DNA from: Multifurca ochricompacta | Lineage: Eukaryota; Basidiomycota; Agaricomycetes; Russulales; Russulaceae | Direction of reading: 5' to 3' | Assembly (NCBI GenBank): GCA_022496185.1 | Contig: WTXG01000171.1 | Coordinates: 17,192 to 81,191 of the forward strand | DNA length: 64,000 nucleotides | Shown here: in pieces, positions 21,724 to 32,012 of the stretch | Layout of the letters: each line of letters opens with the position of its first letter | Numbering within the stretch: the stretch's first letter is position 1 | The notes under the pieces: generated by a model | Seen by the model: the letters and a program-made list of their open reading frames with translations, nothing else | What the model was told of the DNA's origin: nothing | Database searches by the model: none | Program-made: the position numbers and the translations under genes

Positions 21724-21729
21724 CTCATC

Positions 21730-24700
21730 GTGGCTTCCAGCCGCAGTCAGACCCTACAGTGGGTCAAAAAACTGTCCCGATGTTTGCACCATTTCTAGTA
21801 TTCACTCTATAGCACCTCAGCATTTAGGAATCTGGTTATGGTGTGGCTGTATGTCTGAAAGCCCTGCTTCCTGGCTACCATGCCCAATTTGGATCAAAGA
21901 AATTGGCCATGATATAAGCATTTTATGATCAAATCAAATCAATCAATCATTGGGACAGTTTTTTGACCCACATTTTAAATCCACTATCTGCCCAATTACT
22001 CCTTTTTTTCACCCCTTTTTGCCTTGGTAACTCCTTGAATCCTTTTAGTCATCCTTTCTATAACCTTTTGCCATCATTCTGGTGCATTTTTATTCCACTC
22101 CTCCACCACCCTCTCCCACAACTCAGGTATCCCCTTGACTGGTTAAGAACCTTCTTCAGATCCACCCAGAGGTGTCCAATGGGGCTAATATTTCAAGGGA
22201 TTGGGCTATCCATACCAGGCTTCAATATTCCTGTCTTAAAACTGCTGGCTTGCCTTCTTGGAATTGTGTTTTGGGTCATTGTCCCACTGAAACATGGTTT
22301 CACCCTCCACCATTTCTTACTTTTCAAACCTTTCCACCACTCCGCCATCCAAAATATCACAGTACTGGCATGGATTCATGATCCCCTAAACCCCTGTAAG
22401 CATTCCTAGTCCATTCCACCCCATACAAGACCAATACCATAAGTTCTTCCTCCTCCATGCTTGACTGTCAGGGTGGTGGTTCTGTCAGAGGGTGGTTCTC
22501 CCTTATTTTTCCCAAGTGTAGCTCCTTCTGTCTGAACCAATTCTGTTCATTATAGTCTCACCTGACCACAAGATCCTTTTCCAGTCATCCACTGTCCAAT
22601 TTTCATGGTAACCACCCTCTGACAGAACCACCACCCTGACAGTCAAGCATGGAGGAGGAAGAACTTATGGTATTGGTCTTGTATGGGGTGGAATGGACTA
22701 GGAATGCTTACAGGGGTTTAGGGGATCATGAATCCATGCCAGTACTGTGATATTTTGGATGGCGGAGTGGTGGAAAGGTTTGAAAAGTAAGAAATGGTGG
22801 AGGGTGAAACCATGTTTCAGTGGGACAATGACCCAAAACACAATTCCAAGAAGGCAAGCCAGCAGTTTTAAGACAGGAATATTGAAGCCTGGTATGGATA
22901 GCCCAATCCCTTGAAATATTAGCCCCATTGGACACCTCTGGGTGGATCTGAAGAAGGTTCTTAACCAGTCAAGGGGATACCTGAGTTGTGGGAGAGGGTG
23001 GTGGAGGAGTGGAATAAAAATGCACCAGAATGATGGCAAAAGGTTATAGAAAGGATGACTAAAAGGATTCAAGGAGTTACCAAGGCAAAAAGGGGTGAAA
23101 AAAAGGAGTAATTGGGCAGATAGTGGATTTAAAATGTGGGTCAAAAAACTGTCCCAATGATTGATTGATTTGATTTGATCATAAAATGCTTATATCATGG
23201 CCAATTTCTTTGATCCAAATTGGGCATGGTAGCCAGGAAGCAGGGCTTTCAGACATACAGCCACACCATAACCAGATTCCTAAATGCTGAGGTGCTATAG
23301 AGTGAATACTAGAAATGGTGCAAACATCGGGACAGTTTTTTGACCCACTGTATTTCGAGAAGAACTCATCGAATGCAGAGACGAGCATAATCTTTCACAG
23401 CAAGTACTTGGCTCTGCCACCTGGAAAGATTTTGAGTCCGAGTTTGGATACTACGTCTATTACGATGGAAGATACCAACCGGTAGAATACGATGATGAGA
23501 AGAGAGTCTGGTATTGTATCCGATACTCAGATAGCCAACACTCTTGGGTCACCACAAGACCCGCCCCACCCGAATTCGGATTAGGACCGTGGAGAGAAAA
23601 TCCCCTGGCCATTGTTACGGACTCTGAACCAGAAGAGTACGTGGAAGAACATAGTGAAGAAGCACTGGTATTAGCGTTGTCTACAACCCCAGTTGCACCA
23701 ACAGTTGTCACGATCAGAGCCCCTGCATTGACAACTCCCCAGACATCCCTACAGTCCACCAGTACTGCCACACCCCAGAAAATGTCCACTATTGCTGCCC
23801 AGCTCCCAGACCCAGCCCCTCCTCCCCCACCACCCCACCAGTCATGCTACCACCTAACATTCCCCCGCCCTCGGGACGACTGTCAGGAGTATTGCCCCAA
23901 ACATTCACAGGGGACTGGTCACAAAGTAAAAAGTTTATGTTGGAGTTCACAACATTCAAAAACTTCAACCACGACGTCCCCCAAATTATCAATCCCTTCC
24001 AGCGGGCCAACCTATTCCTATCGTTAATTCAGGGGGATGCAGTGGATGACTGGACAATGGAGCAGCTGGAATGGCTGAATGAACAGGTTGAGAGTGGACG
24101 TCGTACCACTAGTGAGGGCCTCTGGGAGACCATTGCTCAGCGATTCAAGGATGCGTTTACGGATGGGCAGGCCAAGCAGAAGGCAGCCTGTGAACTGAAG
24201 TCTCTAAAGATGGACAAAGGAGACTTAGACGCCTATGTGGCGAAGTTTAGAAGCCTGGCCAATCGGGCCGGGTACGACACAGATGAAGAGGCGACGCTGG
24301 ACCTCTTTTCCCAAGGACTCCCAAACCCATTAGTCAAAAATATCATCCAGTTCCACCACCCCAGTGACTGGGATACATGGGTTGATGCTGCTCGACGACA
24401 GCAGCAAGATTATCTCGACTTCCAGACACGTTTTGGAGTCGATACCAAGAAGGGAAGAACCTGTGATCAATGGAAGGCCGCCTTCAGAGTTAAACCAGGA
24501 CACACTTCCCAGAGAGACCCAAATGCCATGGACACTTCAGCAGACCGGACCAAGGCGCGGGCCACTCTCACCGAGGACGAGAGACAGACGTTAATGAAGG
24601 AAGGGAGGTGCTTCCGCTGTAAAGCACAGGGACATATGTCTCGAGAATGCCCCAAAAAGGGAGTACGTGTGGCCGAAGCTACAGTCACACCTGTCCGCAA

Positions 24701-24833
24701 TAACCCACCGACCATTGACAAAAAGACATCGACAAAAGAGGAAAAGCACAGGAGATATGGAGCAATATGATGAAGGAAAGCGAGGAAGTACGAGTGATCC
24801 TAGTAGAAAAGGCATTCGCAAAAAGGATTTTTG
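21730..24833 (+). pseudogene. gag of B, split by the Tc1 derivative
   Basis: Homology to the C gag starts at GTG 21730 (no ATG), breaks at 21756 where the Tc1 element enters, and resumes at 23352 with the EFGYYVY region. A frame change occurs in a C-rich run near 23835, after MSTIAAQLPDPAP. The core capsid-like part follows (FTGDWSQSKKFMLEF; FSQGLPNPLVKNIIQFH). The zinc knuckle CFRCKAQGHMSREC (CX2CX4HX4C) is at about 24612-24653. A further frame change near 24745 precedes KDF-TGA at 24822-24833. Gag packages the RNA; this copy cannot make a full protein. Confidence 0.85.
21757..23350. mobile_element. Palindromic Tc1/mariner derivative in gag of B
   Basis: It is bounded by TA on both sides (21755-21756, 23351-23352) and by the inverted ends cagtgggtcaaaaaactgtc. 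Two 741-bp arms (21757-22497 and 22610-23350) are inverted copies, identical wherever I compared them, around a 112-bp centre. Reading the minus strand from the centre leftwards gives decayed Tc1 transposase pieces: WTVDDWKRILWS, TVKHGGGRTYG, QWDNDPKHNSKKA, then SPIGHLWVDLKKVL with stops. The element is thus the 3' half of a Tc1 element duplicated in inverse orientation. Each arm also has an inner inverted copy of the terminal motif (near 21953-21972 and its mirror). It holds no functional transposase and only two CpG per arm. Confidence 0.9.
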
Positions 24834-27800
24834 ACCGGCTCTACCCCATTGGCCTGGGCACGAGCATTACATGTAACCTCTGTGTATACTAGTCGCTTCA
24901 AGTCACTGAAAATACCAGTACATTTCGAGACTACACAGAAGACGGCCGATTGTGACATTCTGATAGATTCAGGAGCCACTGACAATTTTATTAGCCCACG
25001 GATGGCAAAGACCATGGGCTTGGGGATGCTGGCACTCCCCCAGGAAAAGAATATTTGGAACATGATGGGACGGCCAACCGAGCAGGGAAAATCATGCATT
25101 ATACTGATCTTAACATCCAAGTGGGAGAACAAACCAAAGTCATTCGCTTCCTAGTCACCAACCTAGGAGACGAAGATCTGATCCTAGGCTATCCCTGGCT
25201 TGCTGCATTCGAACCAAAAGTTAACTGGAGTGATGCAACTATGGACAAAGAATTCTACCCTGTTCTGATCACGTCAATAGGATATGACTATGCGGTCCGG
25301 CAGTCAGCAGCACGCAGAACAGAGGAAGAGGATGAAGATGCGGGTCGTTGCTTCATTACCAAAGCATCGGAGCTTGCCCAGAAGGCAGTGGAAGGACATT
25401 CAGAAAGGACCTTTGAAGAAGTAGTACCAGAAGTATACCACTGACACTGGAAGGTGTTTTCGGAAGAAGAGTCGCAACGCTTCCCACCTGTGCGACCATG
25501 GGATCACGCCATCGAATTTACGCCCAACACCCCATCAGCAATCAATTGTAAAATCTATCCACTGTCCCAGACAGAGCAGACAGCATTGACGGCATTCCTT
25601 GAGGAGCACCTGGCAAAGGGGTATATTCGTCCATCGAAGTCGCCATATGCATCACCGTTCTTCTTTATCAAGAAGAAAGATGGCAAACTTCGACCTGTCC
25701 AGGATTACCGACGAATAAACGCCTACACTGTAAAGAACACCTACCCCCTTCCACTTATCTCAGAACTCATTGATACAATGTGAGACAAATCCCTGTTCTC
25801 CAAGATGGACGTCCGATGGGGGTACAATAACATCAGAATTAAAGAAGGAGACCAGTGCAAGGCGGCTTTCAAAACCAACCAAGGACTCTTTGAACCAAAT
25901 GTCATGTTCTTCGGTCTCACCAACTCACTGGCCACCTTCCAGGCAATGATGAATCACATTTTCCGCGACCTCATCCTCACCGGAGAAGTAGTGGTATATA
26001 TGGACGACATACTCGTAGCCACCGCAAATGACCTTACCCATCATCGAGAACGGGTGCACCAGGTATTGGACATCCTGCATGAACACAACCTGTACCTCAA
26101 ACCGGCCAAATGCTCATTTGAACAACGAAGTGTCGAATACTTGGGAGTCATTCTAGAAGGAGGACATGTGCAGATGGATCTGGTGAAGGTACAGGGAATC
26201 CGGGAATGGCCTGTACCCACATGTGTGAAGGATGTGCGATCCTTCATTGGATTTTGCAACTTCTATCGACGATTTGTATGAGGATTCTCAGGGATTGCCC
26301 AACCACTAAATGGGCTGTTAAAGAAAGATGTACCCTGGTGCTGGGCAGATGAACAGCAACAAGCCTTTGAACAGATTCGAGATATCGTCGGTTCAGAACC
26401 GGTCCTTCTACAGCCAGACCTGGGAAACCCTTCGAGCTAGAAGTCGATGCGTCGCACTTTGCCAACGGTGCCGTATTAAACCAAAGAGACACAACGGGAT
26501 TACTTCATCTGGTCGCCTTCTACTCAGAGACATTCTCGTCGGCCGAACGAAACTACGATATATGGGACAGAGAACTGCTCGCCATTGTGAAAGCACTACA
26601 ACACTGGCGGCCGTACCTAGCGGGAACCCCTCACCAGACTATCATTCATATGGACCATTCCAATCTACTCTATTGGAAAGAACCCCACAAAATCAGCTGA
26701 TGGGTTGCACGCGAAGTCCTTGAACTGGAGGAATATAACTTTGTGCTGAAACATATTGCAGGAAGTCGTAATGCACGTGCAGATGCCTTGTCACGACGAC
26801 CCGATTTGAGCAGTAGAGAGGAGGATAACAACGACATCACAGTACTCCCCAAAGAAGTCTTCATGAAGACAGCCGTTGTCAGCCTTCATGACATGGATCT
26901 GTGGACCCAAACGTCACAAAATATGAACCAGAAATTGTGCGAAACATGGGCAGAGGCACATAACCTGAAAAAGATTGACGGGCTCTGGTGGAAGGACGGT
27001 GATCGTCTCATTGTCACTGGTGGCGACAACATTAAGAGGGGGGTGATCCATTTTCACCACGACCTTCCCTCCGCAGGACACCCGGGATCGCAAATACATA
27101 CGCCCTTGCCAAACAAGATTACTGGTGGCCAAACATGAAGAAGGACGTGGAGGCCTATGTGAAAGGATGTGCGGATTGTCAAGCCAATAAAGTAAATATG
27201 CACCCGCATCCACCAGCATTGTTCCCAATCACCCCTACGACATCACTCCTGTTCCAGACCATTGTGATGGACTTCATCATCAAACTTCCCATTTCTAGGG
27301 GCTTTGATTCCATCTTGACCATCACGGACCATGATTGTTCCAAGGCGGTGTTGTTTATACCCTGTAACGAATCCATCACAGCAGAAGGAGTAGCCAAGCT
27401 CTACTTGGATCACATCTACAGGCATTATGGCATCCCTGAGAAAATCATCTCCGACCGCGACCCCCGTTTCACTTCGACATTTGCCAGAGCTCTCTGTAAA
27501 GTCTTAGACGTCACCCAAAACATCTCGACTGCCTACCATCCACAGACTGATGGACAGTCAGAAAGGACAAACCAATGGCTAGAACAATATCTGCAATTCT
27601 GGTGCAATGGACGGCAGGACAATTGGGCTGACTGGCTAGCAACTGCGGAATTCGCGCATAACTCTTGGCCCAATGGTACTACCAAGGCCTCCCCGTTCTC
27701 ACTTATCATGGGATGGACACCGCAGACTACCTGGGCCGCGAAACCCACAAATGTCCCCTTGGCTGCACAGTGTATCAGCCAATGGGAAGAGATCAGGAAA

Positions 27801-28310
27801 TCGGCCAATGAGAATCTGTTGAAGGCGCAAAGAACCCTGTTAGACAGGCCATCCAAGTTCACACCTTATCAGACCAATGACCTTGTCTGGTTGGAAGGGA
27901 AGCATATTCGCACGTCACATCCAACGGCCAAATTAGTGCCACGACGTCACGGACCCTTCAAGATAACAAGGAAGCTGTCAGATGTGTCATACGAACTCGA
28001 GCTCCCATCCACATGGAGGATCCATCCGGTCTTCCATGCTCGGCTTTTGACACCTTACAAAGAAACACCCCTGCATGGGGAAAACTTCCCAAGACCCCCC
28101 CCTGAATTAATTGATGGCGAAGCGGAGTGGGAAGTGGAATGAGTTCTAGACTCCATGACGAAAGGTCGTGGGCGCAAACTGCACTACCTTATCAAGTGGA
28201 AAGGGTTCCCTGACTCCGACAACTCGTGGGAGCCAGCCGGGAATATCTTTGCCCCGGTCCTTATCTCGGAATTCCACGCCTGACATCCAGAAGTGCCCAA
28301 GGACAGTTAA
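24831..28310 (+). pseudogene. pol of B (protease, RT, RNase H, integrase, chromodomain)
   Basis: Domains in order: aspartic protease ILIDSGATDNFIS (about 24957), RT with YMDDILVAT (about 25997), RNase H beginning LEVDAS (about 26437) and including DRELLAIVKAL, integrase zinc finger with HHDLPSAGHPG (about 27055) and CADCQANK. The DDE core follows (MDFI, SDRDPRF, QSERTNQWLEQ), then PVFHARLLTPYK and a chromodomain (KLHYLIKWKGFPDSDNSWEP, about 28174-28233). Stops occur at about 25442, 25781, 26279, 26698, 28141 and 28281; several replace arginine CGN codons still present in C or D. A frame change near 27090 splits the integrase. Pol lies in the -1 frame relative to gag. Confidence 0.9.
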
Positions 28311-28388
28311 AAAGGACAACCCTAGATCCCAGAAAAAATTCCCTAGTACATGCTCTCACAGCAACGTTCTACCACCATCCAATCTATC

Positions 28389-29588
28389 ATGTCTTTCATC
28401 GCTGCCAACGCCGCCGTCGACGCTTTCACTGCCACCACTGTAGTTGTCAAGAACTTCCCATCCGCTCATCCCTCTACATGTCCCTCCTCCCCTATTGACT
28501 ACGAAGCTGCTGAGGCCCAGGTCAAGAACCAGTCCCCAAACCCGAATGACGACTTCGAACATAGTGAAGAACCGCACCCGAATGACCTATTAGGTATGGA
28601 GTTGGATGACGAGGTGCCGGAGTTCCCCTTCTTCACCAATAACCCGAACTCCTCGACGTACTTCCCTCTCGAAATCACCATGGCCGACGGAACAACTGCC
28701 ATCGCCAAATATATATTCTATACCAATGGAGGGATGGACGTAGCTGGGTGCATGAAGAAGAACGGCCCTGTCTATGGGGCCCCGGTCTATTTGGAAGAAA
28801 GGTATATGGGACGTCTCCACCATACCATGACCAATGAACAGCTCAGGCACCTGGCCGCTGAGGATTCTCGCGCCTTTGCAATCGATGAAGTACTGAATGA
28901 TATGCGCCTTCCGCGTCTCAAAGCTGAGGTGATGAGACTGCAGAAGAACTTGACACTGCGCACGACACTCAACAAACAGTACAAGGAGCATGCGAAGATG
29001 ATGACAAGGTTGACTAATGGGATGTTCCAAGTGGAACAAGAACTGGTGGAGATTCGGAAGAGGTTGGAGGCAGGAGATGCATATCAAACTATCGCTGAAA
29101 GGTACGCCGACACATATGCACGACCTCTCCCCCCACAATCGTTGGGGGCCGCCCCAAAACTGCTACTGAATTGGTTTGAAATGCCGTGTATGCACGAAAA
29201 CCCCCGTGGAGAGACATGCTGGAGATGCGACAGTAAGTACCATATCAGTTGGAACTGTCCCCTCAACCGCAAGTGGTGCCGGCACTGTCGCAGCAACCTC
29301 CACTGGAGTCGGTTCTGTATTTTCCACCGCATTGGAGTTGCCCCTGCCATCATCAATCCATCCGGCTGGTGTGGCAAATGCCTCCGTCACAATTTGGGAC
29401 ATCGAGAGCTGGACTGTCCAGTCCATGACCTATGTCAATCGTGTGGTCAGCGCGGCCCGTATGGGTTTCTCCGCACTCACCAGTGTCCACAAGACTCGGA
29501 CAAGGAGAACTATATGCTGGATGATCGTAATGTAGCCGACAATTATCTGGACCTAGTACAGGATGATGACGGTACGAGTCGTTTCTAG
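28389..29588 (+). CDS. Post-pol zinc-knuckle protein of B, intact
   Basis: An uninterrupted frame of 399 codons from ATG 28389 (an upstream ATG at 28350 is also open). It lies in the same frame as pol but is separated from it by three stops. The N-terminal half has a conserved block (YIFYTNGGMDVAG, GPVYGAPVYLEERY), followed by a likely coiled coil (about residues 170-245). The C-terminus has a row of Cys/His clusters: CWRCDSKYHISWNC and CRHCRSNLHWSRFC, both CX2CX4HX4C, then CGKCLRHNLGHRELDC and CQSCGQRG...HQC. This recalls a second nucleocapsid-like, RNA-binding module. C and D carry the same protein. Its role is unknown; a separate chaperone or regulatory role in packaging is only a guess. 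Confidence 0.82.
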   Translation: MSFIAANAAVDAFTATTVVVKNFPSAHPSTCPSSPIDYEAAEAQVKNQSPNPNDDFEHSEEPHPNDLLGMELDDEVPEFPFFTNNPNSSTYFPLEITMADGTTAIAKYIFYTNGGMDVAGCMKKNGPVYGAPVYLEERYMGRLHHTMTNEQLRHLAAEDSRAFAIDEVLNDMRLPRLKAEVMRLQKNLTLRTTLNKQYKEHAKMMTRLTNGMFQVEQELVEIRKRLEAGDAYQTIAERYADTYARPLPPQSLGAAPKLLLNWFEMPCMHENPRGETCWRCDSKYHISWNCPLNRKWCRHCRSNLHWSRFCIFHRIGVAPAIINPSGWCGKCLRHNLGHRELDCPVHDLCQSCGQRGPYGFLRTHQCPQDSDKENYMLDDRNVADNYLDLVQDDDGTSRF

Positions 29589-29605
29589 CCGGGTCTGCTA
29601 GAACC

Positions 29606-29619
29606 AGAAGAGGGGGTGA
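29606..29619 (+). other. Polypurine tract of B
   Basis: agaagagggggtga immediately precedes the 3' LTR. Confidence 0.8.
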
Positions 29620-30214
29620 TGTTACAGTCTCTGCCAAGTAACCCTGTTTTCTTCACCCTCCCCAACAGTGACCCCTCCTTACCGCCTACCTTACACTTCC
29701 TGATCACGTCTCCATCCTGGGACCCCTCACATGCTTTGCGTCCATCCCCATGATCCACTTTGGACTTGTTGACTCACTGTTTGTCTATGTTTGACCTTTA
29801 TCTTGTTATCCCTTATCTCGTTATCTTTACGACCGGACACTTACTTAATACCCTATCAGAAGCCAGGCTTTACGCCCTCTGCTTTCGTATATTCAGGCCC
29901 ACATGACTCCGTGTTATCTTATCTTTAGATGCTCATTCGATTACGTATATAAGTCCGCTGTAACTACATTGTAGACCTCAGACTCGACTTATTGAATACA
30001 TTGGTGCTTGTCTTCTGGACACCCCTTTGATCTTTGAGCTCAGTTGTCTCAGTGCTTTTGGCACTTGTCCACTTAACATTGTCCTAAGAGTGCAGCCTCT
30101 TGGACTTTGACTCGTCCCACTTTACACTCCAAGGAACCTTATTGGTTTCTTACCCGAACCTACGAAGTACGCTGTCACACAAGTCATGTGGAACATCCCG
30201 CACCGGACGTAACA
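29620..30214 (+). repeat. 3' LTR of B, family 2
   Basis: 595 bp, same length as the 5' LTR with no indels. It ends ggacgtaaca and is followed by the target duplication tccta. Confidence 0.95.
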
Positions 30215-30229
30215 TCCTAGCAGAGCCAG

Positions 30230-32012
30230 CTAGAGTGGCATACCATTGTCATCCTGAACCAGGGAGAGATAGTCGTCAGCTATGGCATAGTGATCAGTGT
30301 CGTAGTTCTCCTTTTCTTCGTCTGTGGGGCAAACATGTGTTCGTAGAAAACCGTAGGGCCCCTGTCTCCCACAGCGAAAGCAGCCGTCATAAACATGACA
30401 GTCGATTTCTCGATGTCCGGTGTTGTGGGAGAGACATTTGCCACACCACCCTGAGGGGTTCTGGACGGTGGGGGCCTGTGTAAGTCGTCTGAATAGGCAT
30501 TGGCGACTCCAGTGCAAAGTGCTTTGGCAGTGTCGGCATCGTTTCGCGGCCTTGGGGCAGCACCAGCTGAGGTGATACTTTGTGACACTTTCTTGCTATT
30601 ATTTCGCGTTTTCTCTCTTTTTCTGTCTGCTATGTCCCTTTCTTTCACCATATACCTTATCAGATCCACTTATCTGACAGCCATAGTCTGGACAAGGGAT
30701 TCAACTCCCATGTCATCTGATTGATGATCTCATAGTTGATGTCATAGACCTTGTGACCTTAGTATGACCTCATAGATGATATCATGACCATTGTGACCTA
30801 CTATGATATCATTTGTACAAGACTCTAGACTATGACTTCATAGTAGCTACACTGTATTTAAAGACTGCAATAAATCTAAGGACAGACTAAGTCTGTTCTC
30901 CTTGTACCAATCAAAGGTCCTTAAGAAGTCCCTTCAGCCCTCTTCCAAGATGTGACTTGAGAGGGTTTGGCTCACCAGTAACTCCAGCAAAGGCTCTTGC
31001 CTTGCTATCTGAACACCCTGACTTCACACATGACGTTCAGACTTGTTGCCTTGATCCGTACCGGCCGCGCGCTGTGTGACACCTGCCTACCTTGATTGCC
31101 TTGATTGACTGTGACCCTGACTGACCCGAACCGACGCACGCCGAAGGACCTGTGTGCGACATACTTGCTGTTGCAGCGCCAACAAAGCTTGCCATCGGGG
31201 TTTTTGTGAAGGCGTGGCATTTCGAAGCAGTGAGGGTTAAGCCGGGGTGCCAAGTCGAGACGGCAACGAGGGAGTGGTCGTGCAAAAATGTTGGCGTACC
31301 ATTCGGAAATAGTCTGGTATGCCTCTCCTTTCTCCAACCTTGTCCTGATGCTTGCCAAGTGATGCTCTATGTCAAAAACCCCTTGATTGATCTTTACCAT
31401 CTGCCGTTCATAGTCACGGCATTGCATTTCTAGGTTGTCCCGAAGTGCCTGGAACTTGCAGAGTCGTGCAATTTCGGCAGTCAGCCACGGCATCCGTAGG
31501 TCTCGAAGCACTTCATTGATCGCGAAGGCACGCGGGTCGTGGGCTGAGAGGTGTTGCAAATGTTCGGGCCCTAGGACATAATGTAGTCGCTCGATGTGCT
31601 TCTCCTCGAGATAGACCGGGGCCCCATAGACGGGTCCTCCTTTCTCCAGGCATCCAGCCATGTCCATACCTTCGTTGGTGTAATAAATATACTTGGCCAC
31701 CTCCGTGGTGCCGTCGTTCTTGGACGATGGGATCATGAGCGGGAAGTAAAACTGGGAGTTGGGGTTGTTGGGGAAGAAAGGGAATTCAGGAGACTCGTCA
31801 CTGAAGTCAACGTCGATCAGGTCATTGGGATGGGGGTGTTCGGGCAGATTAAAATCTTTGTCGATGTCGATGATTCTGTCCCCTTGGGCCACTTGGGCGG
31901 TCGCATCGTAGTCAATAGGAGAAAGTGGGCGAGAAGGAGGATGCACAGGAGTAAGTACGGGAAACACATCGATGGCGGCTGAGGCATGGATCTTGGAAGA
32001 GGACATGAGCAA
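30230..32012 (-). pseudogene. Post-chromodomain zinc-knuckle module of C, split by a solo LTR
   Basis: Equivalent to the B protein at 28389-29588: SPIDYDATAQ, YIYYTNEGMDMAG, GPVYGAPVYLEE, coiled region, then CWRCNSKY, interrupted at 31161. After the solo LTR it resumes at 30575 with HLSW and continues CRHCQSTLHWSRQC, CGKCLSHNTGHREIDC and CFRCGRQG...HVC to a stop near 30230. It is in the same frame as the chromodomain upstream; the only stop between them is TGA at about 32055, where D has CGA. In the parent element this was therefore probably the C-terminus of Pol rather than a separate gene. Confidence 0.82.
30581..31161 (+). mobile_element. Solo LTR of a further family in C
   Basis: TGTGACACTT...GTGCGACA, 581 bp, flanked by the 5-bp duplication tactt (30576-30580, 31162-31166). 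It interrupts the zinc-knuckle frame of C between CWRCNSKY and its continuation. A TATA-like gtatttaaag lies near 30854. It has no similarity that I can see to the other LTRs. The orientation is guessed from the TATA-like box. Confidence 0.85.

Larger units (their letters stand above)
21116..30214 (+). mobile_element. Chromovirus copy B (Ty3/gypsy), inserted in the tail of C
   Basis: Two 595-bp LTRs (21116-21710, 29620-30214) flank gag, pol and a separate zinc-knuckle frame, all on the plus strand. The target duplication tccta is present at 21111-21115 and 30215-30219, inside the stretch between C's zinc-knuckle frame and its polypurine tract. Without the Tc1 insert it is about 7.5 kb. Several stops and frameshifts make it non-autonomous, but the last frame (28389-29588) is intact. 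Confidence 0.93.

Noticed and set aside
21963..23144. Two identical 148-codon open frames on opposite strands
   Set aside because: They are the antisense side of the palindromic Tc1 arms. The sense side shows decayed transposase motifs, so these frames are by-products of the inverted repeat.
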